A stretch of 64,000 bases of DNA from positions 16,091,073-16,155,072 of the forward strand of contig CM042994.1 in assembly GCA_023678885.1 (NCBI GenBank), given 5' to 3'. This document shows positions 9,620 through 22,300 of this stretch, piece by piece. Below the pieces are notes generated by a model. That model was not told the origin of the DNA, did no database searches, and saw nothing but the letters and a program-made list of their open reading frames with translations. The position numbers and the translations under genes were made by a program. This DNA is from Pogostemon cablin. Taxonomy: Eukaryota; Streptophyta; Magnoliopsida; Lamiales; Lamiaceae. Positions within the stretch are counted from its first letter, which is position 1, and each line of letters starts with the position of its first letter.

Positions 9620-12289
9620 ATCCATGGTTTTGGGTTCGCGGGCCATGGAGGGGGGCCGGCGTCTATGATCTTGGGGATCCTCGGAACCCTTTTGTGCTTC
9701 TCGCAGTTCCTTCTTCAGGCCTGACCTTAGTGCGTGTATGTCTTTTTTAGCATTTTTCGTTGTAACTTTGGAAATTTTATAATGTTTTCTTTATTTTCTC
9801 TTCATGTAGTAGGCGAAACGTGTGCTCTCGAGATGTTTCCAGCTGAATTTCAAGACGATCTTTAACATATTTGCGAGCTTACTGAGGATACACGGCACTA
9901 TCGGCGTGTTCTGACTGGGAGAAATCTTTTCTGAGCTTGTTTTACTCCTTCGACTATAGCCATGTCAGGTGATTCAGTGTCATCGTTTCCTTGTTTATAG
10001 TGCTCACCTCATTCCCCCTTCTATCACATTAACTCCTCCTCCTTTTCGTTGTATTCAGGGGAAGGAAAATGCCTCATGCCCGACACTGTTCTTATGGCTA
10101 TTCTCCCTTCTGCTCGCCAGCAGGCCGCACTCACTAAAGGGAAGAAGAAAGTTCCTAAGATTTCTTCTCCGAATGTCTATGGAGCCCCTCTTGCTGTGCA
10201 GCCTCTCACATCTGTTAGGATTGAAGGGACTTCAGATCCTGTCTCCTAGAGGTTGGAGGCCGATCTCATCCAGGAGTCAGCTATGGGTCCTTGGGAGAAA
10301 GTTTCCAAGAAAGTCCCTCGAGACCCAAAGTCTAAGAAAGGGGTATCCAAGGTCGCTGTTGCTAAGTCTGTTGCTCCAAAATGAAAGCATAAGTTGGTGG
10401 ACGAGACTTCCAAGGAGAGTACTCATGACAGTACCGCTCTCATCGTACTCCCTTCAAAGAAGGTTAGGCACGATGATATCGGTGCCGCTACTGGCGGTTC
10501 CTCCGCTGTGCCTAGTACTACCCCTCAAGGGACTGTCGAAGTGTGTGACATCAGCTCTTCTCCTTCTCCTGAAGCCTTTTCCCGGTCTCCTTTTGTTACT
10601 TTTGGTCAGCCGGGTGAGCCTACTCTGCACAGCTCTCAGCAGAACCCTGGTGGTACTTCCTATGACCGACGTCTCATTGTTCTCCTTCCGAGATGTGGCG
10701 GTATTTCCGGGGGAAAACCCCCTTGCATTTTTGGTCACATGGTGGATCTTCTACCGAGGGTGCCTCCTCTGCTCTGCCCCTGTCTGATGATGCCACTCAA
10801 TTTCTTCCAAATGATCCCATAGCTGACCTGGAGCTCTTACAAAGGTATGGTCATATGGACGAAGTTGGAAAAACCTTCCTCTGAACTCTAGAGCTTCTAT
10901 TTGATATCGACGCCCTGGCATGTCTGGCTCGTGCTGCCACCTTTCCTTTTAAAGGTTGTACCCGAGAGCTCCTGAGCCATATGGAGAATATGTCCACTAA
11001 GGATTCTCTCCACAGTATTTCAGGCTACATATGTCGATAAGTGCTCCATGCCGTTAATGCCTTGCATCGTATTTCCGAGTTGGAACAAAGCGACTCCCAT
11101 TTGAAAGACGAGGTTAGCTCGCTTGTTCACTAGGTGAAGGATTATGAGAAAAGAGCATCTGAGGCGAGGGCCGCTGAGATTTTAATCAGAGGCAAGTTGA
11201 GGATCGAGCAGGATAAAAAGGCTGAGCTTCAGGAAACTTTCGAGGCACTTCGTGTTCGGTATGATAGCCTGTTAGCTAATTCTGAGGAAGAGAGGAGTAC
11301 TTTGGAGCTCAAGAACAAGGTTCTTTCGAATAAGGTTGCGACTTTGGAGGTGAAACATCATGAGGAGATCACTATGAAGGAAACTCAGTTCCAAGACGAG
11401 TTATCCCGAGCTCAAAATAGCCTTCATGCTTTCCAGACGTCTTTCGAGTAGGAGCTTGAAAAATTCGGTGGGAGAAAGAAGCATCCGAGGCTTCCTGCAT
11501 CCAGAAGATCAAGGCGGCTGAGGGTGTTGTTGCTGAGGTTTTAAGGGAACGTGACGGGGCCTTGGCCGAAGTGGAACGCGTGAAGGATGCCTTCCTCCTA
11601 TCAGAAGCCGATAATTTATGCTATAAAGAAGTTATCCTCCCAAAAACTAAGATTCACTGTTTCTGCTCTTGCGCTTCTGCTTTTGCTCAAGCCTCTTCTG
11701 AGAAACCGTACCTTGATTGTCTCGACGCCATGCGTTGGATTCTCTGCCAAGCCATCAGTGAGGAGAAGATGTCTCCGGGGGAGACTTTAAAGGACGATAT
11801 TGATTTTGGGGTGCTTAGCAAGTACTCTGACTTTATTACTAACATTCCTAAGGAATCTTCCGAAGATTCTGAGGAGCAGGGGTCTGATGAGGAGATTGCC
11901 GATGGTGTTTTGGATCTCGCCACAGCTTACTCAAGGGCCAAGGATTTTATCGCCGATCCCACCGAAGTCGTTGGGGTGTCTATCCGAGAGGTTCCTATTG
12001 GGGCTGGACTTTCTGAATCTAGAGATAAACGTGCTCCTAGTCAGGCTATTACCGCTGAGGCCTCCGAATTCCTGCCCTCCAAGACTGCTATGGCTCCCCC
12101 CATTCCTTTGATCCCAAAGAAGTCGCTTCTGGTAGCATCGTGGGAGTTGGTATTTCATCGGGGCCGGTGACCTCCGAAGTCCCTTTGAGTATTCTCCGAG
12201 ATGGGTCACCTAGAGGTAGAGAGCCACAGTCTACAGACGTGGTTGATTCTGAACTTTCCTCGACTGGTCAATAAAGTGTTAACGAGCCC

Positions 12290-12870
12290 CTAGTGCTTAA
12301 TCGAATGTATCTTCCTCATGTTTCCTTTAATTACCGGCTTATTCTGTACCTCCCTCGTGTTTCCTTTAATTACTGGTTGATAGAATTCTGAGTTATTTCC
12401 GCTTCTCTTGTAATTCACTACTCATGAATGAAGCACTTTTCTTTTCCTGTTAGTAGGTCTTGCAATGGTATTTTGGTATTTTACCTTCAATTTAAAATAT
12501 AACCGTCGCTTTTCTGTCGTGGGTTGTCACGTCCTTGGTCATGTGCTGTGGGGATCAATCTAAGCCTTCCATTGCTCTTGGGAATTGTAAGGTCTCCATA
12601 GCCCAGCCGTTGGATCTTAGCCATTTTTTTGCTTCATAATTTCTAATGATGATACGTGTCGCCCTTCATCCTGTTAGATATTTTCCATTTTGGTTTTTCG
12701 AAAATCAAATCTTTCGTATCCCTCCCGTATATTCTTGTATTTCATTTAACCAAATTCCCCCGATATCTTTATGATTTCTGATATTCTTGCTGCCTTTGCG
12801 GTTTTTTAAAAATTTTGCTCTTCTCTATTCCCCTTTTCGCCATACCTTAATTCTTGAGCTCTTTAATTAG
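12290..12870. other. Spacer between two transposon pseudogenes
   Basis: This is a pyrimidine-rich, AT-moderate spacer. A roughly 60-bp near-repeat is visible at about 12305-12380, where CTCGTGTTTCCTTTAATTA-like sequence occurs twice. No coding family is recognisable. Confidence 0.5.
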
Positions 12871-12876
12871 TGGGAA

Positions 12877-15388
12877 ATGTCTGATGAGGGTACTCCTTCT
12901 CCGCTTGATGTCCAAGAGGTGAATACTCCTGATGGCATGCCAGTGCGTCGCGTGGAGCCCGGTGTTCATAGTTCCAATCGCCTCCGCAGGATGCCCCATC
13001 CCAATCTGAGGAATTTGTCCACGTCTTCCTCTTCAGGTGGCACCCATCTTCCATTCCCTCTTCCGACAGGCAACCGGTCCCTGCATTGCCGGCCGCGAGT
13101 GCTGGTGGTGCCGCGATATTTATCTATGCGGATTTGGGCGCTATATTTCCTTTGAATGTGAGGGACTACCTTTCTGGTCATCGGGATATCAGTGATTTGG
13201 GGGCCGCACTCCGAGGAATAGCCCAGCGACTCGATTGGGTGCCGGCCTCCAGGTTATTCCCAGAGCGCTTGGCGGAACTCTATCGGTGGTACGGCAATCC
13301 TAATATCACCTTCGAGCTTCCCTTGGACGGAGTTTCCATTTCTGATACCCCTCCAGGTCATACTGCATTTTATTATTCTCTCTTTCTCGCTGGTTTGCGT
13401 CTTCCTCTACCCCCTGTTATTGGTTTCCTGCTGCAAAGGTAAGACATGGCTATAGGTCAATTGCTGCTTTCCAATTAGTTGCGTCTAATATCCACTATGT
13501 CACTTTTCCATGTGTTGGGTCACACCATACGAGACCCGTTCAAATTAGAGTTCCTTTTCTTTTAGGCTCTTTCTGGTCGTTCTGGTGGTTTCTACCATTT
13601 GCTTCCCCGCGATAATCATCATTTTCTTGGGGCTTCTGATGTTATTGGCCGAAGCTGGGAATAGGTCTAGTTCTGGTTGGGTGGTGATTATCGTACCCAT
13701 GTGAATGGTGTGTCCATGACTTTTCCTGTCCGATTTCTTCCGTTGGATAAGTGTACGATTCTTCTGTCTTCCAGGATCTGGACTCTCTTTTGCAGTCTCT
13801 GATGTTCTTTTCTGGCATTTACATCGTTCTGGTCCTCCCCGTCTCTCCCTTGAATGGCTGAGTGATGGATTTTGCCGTGTTTATAAGATTTTATCTCATG
13901 GGGAAAATACTTACCGTGTTTATTCATTGCTTTTTGAGCCTGTCCTAGTCTCAGTCAGATTGTCTACTCTCGGCCATGGTGCCACAACTGGTAATCCCTT
14001 CTCTTTTTTCGTTTCTATTCTCTTGATCACATGTCTGACTTTTCTTTCTTTATTGTAGGTGAACTTCAGAATGCCCTGTGTCTGGTGAGATCGATGGGTT
14101 CTGTAGCTGGTTTGTCCTTGAATCCGTATAAGTATATGTATCAATTTTCGGATAATGAAGCTGAACCCGATTATTCTGGTCGTTCTCCATCTCTCGACGA
14201 AGATGAAGAAATGGATGACCAGTCTGTTAGGTCCGAGAATACAAAACATGGTGAGGATCCGCTGACTGTGAAGCTTACCGAAAATAGGGTTCTGCCCCCT
14301 ATGTCGCCTCCTCGTCGACGTTTACGTCGTTCATTCGTTGCCCCCTCTGGTATTTTTTCGGTTTCCAGTTCCGAATCTATTTCTGCCTCTCTGCTCGAAA
14401 AGAGAGAAATAAGTGTTTATAAGCATGGTGAGCCTTCTCGGCCAATCGGAAATAGCTACATGCCTCGCCCCTCTCATTCTGTTGGTGAGTTCGACCTTCT
14501 CGCTAAAAGATTAAGGGAGATAATTATCTCTATTCGTGTTCGTTGCATTCTCACCCATGGTGTCTTTTTGCAATCCTCCTCTCGTCGAGCCCGAGGCCGG
14601 AGTAGTTCCTGAGGAAGATCCAGAGGAGGATCCCAAGGAAGATCCCGAGGAAAATTTAAAGGAAGATCCTGAGGATGCCCAGGAGGATCTATTGGAAGAT
14701 CCTGAGAGAGATTTAGAGGAGGAGGATCCCGAGGAGGATCTTGGGCTGACAGAAGCTCCCGAAGTTAGGGAGGGTAGCAGCTCCGAAGCAGAGGATTATG
14801 ATATGATGGCTGGGCCTAGGGTGAGGTTTGCTCCCGGAGCTGATGTTAGTTTTGCCTTTCTATCTATCACGATGTTCCGGCAGTTCCTCGTCCCGATCCA
14901 AACCTTACAAGTGCTGCCGCAGCAACTGGTCCTACCAATGCTGATCTTGAAGCTGCCAGGTTGGCCGCCGAGATGGCCCATGCGCGGGAAAAGGTACAGT
15001 TGAGGAAGATGATGAACCTGACCTGGCCGAGTTTTGGGAGCTAGGGACTCGGGGTTTTATTGCAGGTGCCTCTCATCGGACCCCTCGTCAAGCTTTTCCG
15101 ACCATTGTCCCAAATTCTCTTTCACAAGATTATTTCAATTTAGCCGTGATGGCTGGAGTTGCTATTGCTTCCCTCACCTCTTCTTTGCACATTATGGACC
15201 AATATCATTTATTCGTTAACCGACTTATTGGTCGTTCTGAGGGATTATTAAAGGGAAATGAAAATAAAGAGAAGGGAACAAAGGGTAAAGATGATGTGGG
15301 ATGGCAAAGCCAAAAAGAGCCAAACAAGCGGCCCAAAAAAGAAGCTCTTGCAAAGAGCTTTAACAGAAATAGAGTTAAACTAAAATAA
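12877..15388 (+). pseudogene. Second decayed transposon-type gene (Transposase_28-like)
   Basis: The start at 12877 (MSDEGTPSPLDV) gives a Ser/Pro-rich N-terminus that shifts frame near 13045. The frame then encodes the body at 13086-13442, including the pattern LFLAGLRLPLPPVIGFLL, which matches the 'GLRLPL.P' core of the plant putative gypsy-type transposon domain. After 13442 stops accumulate. A likely intron precedes 14057 (TATTGTAG/GTGAAC). The next segment (14057-14612) is Ser/Pro/Arg-rich, followed by an acidic repeat and a Lys-rich tail ending at 15388. It may be a second copy of the class seen just upstream, in the same orientation. Family assignment is moderate; the gene is clearly not intact. 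Confidence 0.45.
14596..14750 (+). repeat. 12-bp tandem repeat coding Glu-Asp-Pro-Glu units
   Basis: Variants of GAAGATCCTGAG or GAGGATCCCAAG are repeated about ten times, some partial, at a 12-bp period. In the frame starting at 14536 they give an acidic run of E-D-P-E type. The repeat keeps the frame, which suggests expansion while the gene was still coding. Confidence 0.8.
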
Positions 15389-15700
15389 GTATTGTTTTTC
15401 TTTGTAAGTCTGCTCCAACCTTGTTTACTTGTGACATCCTAAATATTCGAAGGATCAGGCTGAGTTTATTTTGTTTCAGAAAGGGTAGCCGGTTTAGATG
15501 CCGGAGTGTAAGTAACACCTTTTCTTCTTGATTTGCCTCCTTTGAGTTTTATGGCGCTACTTTTGATGGTAGGAAAATTGTCATCCTGAAGTAGTCCTTG
15601 AAGGCTCGAATGGGAGAGGGTGGATGATCATGAATTGTTCGCTGCTCGTTCCCAACAGCAAGCGGAGCTTGTGGATTGACTGTCTCTTTACCCACATGTT
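15389..15700. other. Spacer before the MULE remnant
   Basis: No coding signature is seen. The segment separates the plus-strand transposon pseudogene from the minus-strand MULE-like remnant and may include the 3' end of either. Confidence 0.4.
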
Positions 15701-15737
15701 GTTCATCCAGTTTGTGATTAACCAAAATATGAAGTAC

Positions 15738-16170
15738 CTATTTGATTATTTCCGGAGAAGTTGATAAGTCATCCCGTTGCATATTAATAGCATCAACCAT
15801 ATTTCGATCAGATTGTATAACCGTGGGCACTTGTTGGTTTTCAATCACATCATCAAGGGGTGCACTAGTGCTAATGGAAATAGGCTCAACATAATTGTAA
15901 CTTGCTTTGCCAGGATCCATGGCACGTTCAACCCATTTTTGAAGAAAGAAAGCTTTCCTGGCCTCGTCATTTCTATCACTGGGGTTTGTAGTCCTCTCAA
16001 TACTTTCAAAATCACGTTAATTATTAATGTACTAAAAAATATCAATTAACTATGTTTGTATAGATAACTTACCTCTACCTCTAACAAGCGATCAAACATG
16101 TCTCTGTATATTCGTACAGAGTTACTTGTACTATGAGTAAAATTGTGATGTTGCACCCACCTATAATATA
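15738..16170 (-). pseudogene. Plant-mobile-domain-like C-terminal part following the MULE transposase
   Basis: The minus strand at about 16080-16160 encodes WVQHHNFTHSTSNSV followed by RIYRDMFDRLLEVE. This resembles the 'RW...fTH...yRD..D' stretch of the plant mobile domain (PMD). A GTAAGT donor follows directly, and a T-rich stretch ending in AG is found near 16025. Coding-like sequence resumes at 15955-15738 (EARKAFFLQKWVERAM...). PMDs are known in some plant MULEs and retroelements. Stops prevent translation as one protein. The PMD call is from motif recognition only. Confidence 0.45.
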
Positions 16171-16296
16171 TAACAAAAATGATGTTTGATATTGTATATG
16201 TCTAATACATATTGGCATGGGTCATATATGTAAAAAATGTTACTATCCACCATATGGCTCAGGTCCTAAATCCCGATTATTCTCGTCATATAATGA

Positions 16297-17340
16297 TTAT
16301 CGTAGTAACATGTTACGAACATTACCAGGCAATATGGTTTTTATTCTGGACCATACCCAAAGCACACTAGCGGACAATATATAATAATTGTACAGATCAA
16401 ATCTATGTTCTAAACCGAAGCGCTGTATCTGCTCAAACTTTTTCATAATATTATATGACCAAAATTGATTTCTCTGTTGCAACTTCATCACTTCTCTTGC
16501 TTTATCTAGAAAGAATGTTTTTTATTTTGAAAATGTTATCTTAACAATAGCTGTGATAGGAAGACGTCGTGCACCTTTAAGAATACTATTCACGCACTTT
16601 GAAATATTCGTCGTCATTACACCAAGCCGACGACCTTCATCTTGAGATAGTGTCCATTTACACACATCAATCTTAGCCATATAATCATATGCTTTGGGCT
16701 CTATAATCTTGATTTGCTGCATGATCCGTTCAAATCTTCTTTTACTCAAAGATTTTCCTGCCTAGTTACATAAATCCTTCAACTTCACATTCTTAAATTT
16801 AGTGTTGAAATTAGAAGTGACATGTCTCAGGAAATAACGATGCACACCCCTTGGAGGCTGAAATTCTTCTACATAATCAACTGCCTTTAGTATGCACTTG
16901 TGTCTATCTGAAATTATACACAAATCATCAACACCATGGATGACATGCTTAGCCAACAAATTAAGAAATCATCTCCACGATTTGAAGTTCTCATCATCGA
17001 CGATGGCATATGCTAAAGGAACAACTGTCTGATCTGCATCAAGCCCGATTGCAATCAACAACTTGTGTTTATACTTAGTTTATAGGTGTGTACCATCAAC
17101 ACTAATGACCTTACAACAATGTTTAAAAGCTTCAATGCAAGGTCCAAATGCCCAAAATACATATCCTAAAGTGTAGATGTCATGTGTGTCATGTGCCTTG
17201 TGCGACCACTCTACAATTGTCCCAGGATTATATTTCTGCAAAGCCCCCATGTACTTGGGCAAATAACGACACGAGCTCTCCCATATTTCATACACATTTT
17301 CTCTAGCACGTTTTAATGAGTGTCATGCTGTATGATATGA
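16297..17340 (-). pseudogene. Mutator-like element (MULE) transposase, decayed
   Basis: Minus-strand fragments are collinear with MULE transposases. First comes an N-side region with YEIWESSC and VISVDGTHL (first catalytic Asp of the DDE triad), at 17080-17340. Then follow YAIVDDEN and CIISDRHKCILKAV (second Asp) and HRYFLRHVTSNFN at 16762-16990. Next is KWTLSQDEGRRLGVMTTN with NSILKGARRLPI at 16522-16749. In-frame stops break it after GTHL, after KSWR, after LKDLCN and after TFSK. The usual SWIM zinc finger was not seen; a PMD-like tail follows instead. Terminal inverted repeats and a 9-bp duplication were not found. Confidence 0.85.
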
Positions 17341-18043
17341 GACATCATAATTATATTCCAGTTACATAATAAAATTAGATTTCTTCATATTTAATTAAAA
17401 TAAAAATATAGCATTTTGTTTATTAAAATCCAATTTAATGTCGAGTATAAATAATAATTTCAAAGTAAACATGAAGAAATAAATAATAAAATTAAAATAT
17501 ATGTATAAAAAATAAATAATAATTAAAAATTAATATAAATTTATTATTAAATAGACAATACTCTTAGAAATTATAATTATTTAATATATAATCATACAAC
17601 TATAAATTAATTTATATGGTACATATTAATAAATATTAATTTTAATTGTGTACAGGATATTTCAAAATGTAAAAAAATGTTTAAATTTTATTACTAAATA
17701 TAAATTATAATAACAAAGTTTAACAAAATTTATAAAATTTATTTATATAAATTAATTTAGTTATTTTCATTAATAAATTTAAATATTAATAATTACAGTA
17801 AAATTACTATTGTATATATCTTCCATCTATAAACGTAATCCACACTCTTCATTACTAACCAGACCCAATTAATAACTAAGTCTTTACGTTGATGGTTTTG
17901 CCACTATTTCTATTTCTAATTTCTTATTTATTTTATTTTTTCAATTTATGTATTGAATAAAATTTTGTCTTCAATAATTTGTACGTCTTCTTCATTACAT
18001 TCCTTAGAATCTTCATTTCCCAAACAACAATCTACTCATTTAC

Positions 18044-18046
<3 letters not shown>

Positions 18047-18074
<28 letters not shown>

Positions 18075-18088
18075 TATATATATATATG
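18047..18088. repeat. (TA)n microsatellite
   Basis: An almost pure TA run is interrupted by GC dinucleotides that create TGCATATA. It is a simple repeat, likely polymorphic. Confidence 0.95.
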
Positions 18089-18389
18089 CAACAGATAACT
18101 ATGTTCAAGAGAAATACTTAAACACAAAAATTATAACATTGAGGAATAATTCATAAAAAGGATTTAGCGCATGGATTTTTTTTCTTCATTTTTTCTTCTC
18201 CTTATTTTCTCCTCATTTGGGTTTTATTTTTGCATTTTCTAACTTTTGTGTGTGGTAGGGTGTGGGGTTAGTAAATTTATTGAGTTAATTAAGTAATAAA
18301 GGGTTTGGGGGTAAGTTTAGGAATGGAGGATGTAATAGTACGTAATTTAGCGATCAATTTTTTTTAGAGTTTGGCTTCTTTTTTAATTA

Positions 18390-18461
18390 CTCCCTCTGTC
18401 CGCTTTCAAGGGTATCATTTTCTTCTAATAAGTTGGAACCCTTGAAAGCGGACAGAGGGAG
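18390..18461. mobile_element. Short Stowaway-like MITE (72 bp)
   Basis: The terminal inverted repeats CTCCCTCTGTCCGCTTTCAA and its complement lie at the two ends. TA dinucleotides at 18388-18389 and 18462-18463 are the target-site duplication. Almost the whole element folds into one hairpin. Such elements are moved by Tc1/mariner-type transposases supplied in trans. Confidence 0.9.
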
Positions 18462-21400
18462 TATTTGGGTGGCAATAGTGCCGCCCTTTTATTAAATGTA
18501 TCTCGATCACTGAATAAACTCCAATAAATATAGCAACATTAAGAAGAGTTGGTCTCTTGTGTCCCCAGGTGCACAAAATGTGTAAAGGTACAATATTTTA
18601 TTCTAAAGAGTATACACTTCAATTAATAAAGGTACAACATTTTATTATAAAGAGTATACATTTTTACTTATAAAAAAAAATACATTCTTATACTAAATGC
18701 TATATCATTTAATATATATAAAAGCTATCTAGGAGCACGGGGTCCCCGGGATACACAAGTTTTGCCCATAAAGAAAGATAATTTGGGCTTCACTATTTAA
18801 GATTTTTTTCATTTTTCTAAAAGATTATGTGTATGTTAATAGAAATTAGAGTATGAATATCTATCCCTAATAACAATAATATAAAAAATAATTAAAATAT
18901 TTAACATTATGAAATTTTAAAGGTAAGAAGAGAATATGCGTACCTTAAAATTACCAAGTTTGAACTTGTTGATTGTCGTCTAGAACACCACTTGGAATGC
19001 ATTACAAGTTCAATCACAACATTAACACGAGTAGACTTGTATCACCTTTAAAATAAAAAAAAATTCATCGTCAAAACTATTTAACAAAAAATATTAAAAC
19101 TTTGAATAATAAGAAATGAGAGCAATAAGTAAATAAATACTTTCTCCTCACTCTATTTATATTTTTGTAGCACTGAAGAAGAAAAAAATTATAGAATACA
19201 TTGTATTATTTTTACTACAGTAGAAAGAGTCCTTCTCAAAATTCTCATAATATTAATATTTCTAAAAATTTTCTAAAGTGAACGAGAGGCAATACATGCA
19301 CTGAAGCAAACATATACTATTATATATAACATGATAGTATCGGAAAAAACAAAAATAAATTACACACACATACACACATATATATATAACATGACATGTC
19401 ATTCAAATAACTTTAATAGTTTGTGCATGCGGATTCTCTATGATTTAGGCTCTTAAATTTAAAGTGCCTTTTGCAGTAATTTCTGTTCAATTTGATGAGC
19501 TTTTCAGTAAGTAATTTGGTATGGTTTTGGGTGTTACTGCTGAGGCCAAAAATCGCAAGAAGAAGTGGCTTTTTTTCCAAAAATGTTTAACTCTTTCCAA
19601 AATATTTGATTGCTGCTGCATGGTACTATGACCCGCCACTCTGACCGGCGACTTTGATGACACGTAATCAAAACCGCCAATACTAAAGGCGATTCAACTT
19701 AAAATGTTAACTGCCCATACAACTACTATATTTAATTACATTAATTTTAAAACAACTATATATAATTAAATTAGCCGTTAATTATATCTATTATATTATT
19801 TTTCTAGAAGTTGATGCATTATTTCATAATTTTGATTTTTCTAGCTTTTATACCTGCAGGAAACATATTTTTATGAATTTATAAATTTCAAAATGTTTAA
19901 CGTTAGGCTTATTCTATGAATTCAATTATGGTTGAATAATGGAAAACAGAAACATTCATATATAGTTGAATAACTACTTTGTAAGTTAACATAAAATCCA
20001 ATTTATCTCTTTAATGGTCAATATTATTACTTTGGTGATATCAATGGTTGTGTTTTTGGTTGAATTATATGTTTCAGTTTTTTCAAGATTTTTATTATTG
20101 GTGAAGAACCTTAGTCATTTTCATATATTTATTCGAGTGCCAATTTTTCATATTTTAATTAAGTTTTTCTTTTTTTATAACATATTTATTCAAAAGGAAT
20201 ATATTATATTCATTTTATATTTAATTAAAAATGAGTTTGTCTCTTGTAAACCGGGTTTACATCATAAACCCTTGTAAATCATATGGTACCCTTTAATTTA
20301 AATACCCTACGAATACATAAGGTATGTAGGATTAGAAGGGGACACATGGTTTATATCGTGAATCCGATTTACACAAGTTTTTGTGATTAAAAATAGAGTA
20401 ATCTTATTTAAAAAATTTATTTAATCACTTAAAATTATAAAATACATATATAAACTTGTAATATTATACGGGTTCGAGTAAATTGCGTTAATTGATAAAC
20501 GAGTTTTGGAACAAATATAAATATTGTAATAAATTTTTATATGGGATAGGTACGGTTACAGGTATTGAACATCTAAATGGATACAAGTATTTTAAATAAT
20601 TAAGGATTCTTAAATAACTGATAAACATAAAATTATGTGATGTTAAAAAAATAAAAAATATTATATAAAAAAATATTACATGTAAATAACTTTAAAAGTA
20701 TAACATCAAAATATACAAATTCAAATATAAATATATGTATATATAATTTTTTTATTAACAAACACCAACCTAAAAATAAAAAAAAAAATGTTGTCTTAAA
20801 CGGAGTATAAAATAAAATAAGATTTTTTATTGATATATATTTGTTGAGTGCTTTCTTTGTACACAAAATTAATCCCCAAGTATTAAGGATATCAATTACA
20901 GTTTAGGCAAGCGACCAAGTTAAATATTGAGCTCAAAGGATGATGTATTATCAATTTAATTACTTACTAAATTAATTAAGACAAGTGACAATAAAGTTTA
21001 AGGATTATAATCTAATTAATTAAAATACTAAAAATTAAATAACAATTAAAACAAAATAAACACTAGAAGTATACGTAAGTGACTCAAGAATAGAGAATAT
21101 GTAGCTCTAGGGTAGTCCAGTTTTACTCCTTAATTTCCCTCTCAAGTATACTGTCCGACTCTACCTTGTAGACTATGCACGCATCACTTAACTATGCAAA
21201 TATAATCTATAGATACAAGTAAATATGCGTGTAGCATGTGTGAATCACCTTGGAGCAAGAGATATAATTTCACCCCCTTTCTAGGTACTATCAGTATCAA
21301 TTATTTCTCGTGCACCTAGTACTCTAACCCGATATAATCTCTCTTTATAGGTACTATAAAATTACCCTCTTTATCATGCTTATTAACCCGAACTCATTTC

Positions 21401-22025
21401 AATTAATAAACATTCATATATAATAATTTTAATGAAGCTACGTAGTCCCCTCACTTAAAATCATAACATAAAACCCTGTTCAGTGATGAACGCACTCAAT
21501 CAACAACCAGATATATATTCAAACTCTATATAACAGTTGAAGATGTACAAAACGACCGTAAATATGAGTTAGAAACGTGCAAACATATATAAAATAAATC
21601 CACAAGTAGTATTGTACGGAGAATACACAAGAGTTTTCAATTAATTCATAAAACTTCAAAACCCTAGCTCTACCAAAAAGGCTCTAGCAACATGGTGTTA
21701 CAAGCAACACGCATAGGAGTTGAATAGATCTTACCTAGGGCTGGGGAAAAATATTAAAATTTTGGTATACCGCCCTTATCATATCGAAAAATATCAAATT
21801 TATCAAATTTTTGGTATGCCGAAATTTTCGGTAAGGTATGATACCGTATTAAAAATTTTGATACGATAACGGTATATAAATTGTCAATACCGCGATATTT
21901 TTATATATACCGAAATATCATAAAATATTCAATTTTTTATAATATGATACGGTATACCATACATACATATAATATATGTAATTATAATAATTAATTTTAT
22001 ATTATAATTTTTTAATTTAATTATA

Positions 22026-22228
22026 ATCCCTCCATCCGCTTCTAAGGTCTTCATTTTACTATTTTTGGCGTCCGGTACAAAGGTATTCATTTCCCTTATT
22101 TAGTAAAAAAGTACACAATATGATCCACTACTTCCCTCTAATACAACTACCCACTTTATATATAATAATAATATTTCTTAATCCACGTGCAAAAAATAAA
22201 CGGACACCTTAGAACAGGACGGAGAGAG
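22026..22228. mobile_element. Stowaway MITE nested in the hAT element
   Basis: About 203 bp lie between TA dinucleotides at 22024-22025 and 22229-22230. The ends are variants of CTCCCTCCGTCC and its complement. The body (GGCGTCCGGTACAAAGGTAT, CACGTGCAAAAA) is shared with the copy at 23415-23616. Confidence 0.88.
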
Positions 22229-22247
22229 TAATAATTATAATTATATA

Positions 22248-22300
22248 CTCCCTCCGTCCCTCACTAAGAGAGTCTTTTGTTTTTTGGCACGTGGATTAAT
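22248..22300 (+). mobile_element. One end of another Stowaway MITE
   Basis: TA followed by CTCCCTCCGTCCCTCACTAA begins at 22248, and GGCACGTGGATTAATAAATA follows as in related MITEs. No matching right end was found, so the element is truncated or its far end has diverged. Confidence 0.6.

Larger units (their letters stand above)
7801..12285 (+). pseudogene. Decayed 'putative gypsy-type transposon' protein gene, split by a LINE
   Basis: Fragments in several frames resemble plant proteins with the Pfam 'putative gypsy type transposon' (Transposase_28) domain. At about 8545-8850 the + strand encodes VYEPQLELDLCFPLHPYI, then APAQLAPN, then YYYLVPRR and KGWKDPWFWV, in the order typical of that domain. 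Stops break the frame. The domain resumes after the LINE at 9636. Downstream lie low-complexity Ser/Pro/Lys-rich pieces (10049-10830), a coiled-coil stretch (11134-11451, Lys/Glu/Leu-rich) and an acidic C-terminal part (11562-12170). Such N-domain plus coiled-coil architecture is common in this class. The element's own ends were not found. The family call rests on motif memory and should be tested by profile search. Confidence 0.55.
17341..20836. other. AT-rich intergenic sequence without a recognised gene
   Basis: About 3.5 kb of very AT-rich DNA holds a TA microsatellite and one small MITE, annotated separately. Open frames are short, low complexity and match no family I recognise. Confidence 0.6.

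Noticed and set aside
18552..18775. Possible small element with inverted ends (CTTGTGTCCCC... / ...GGATACACAAG)
   Set aside because: The two arms match only partly and no flanking duplication could be seen, so it was left as intergenic sequence.
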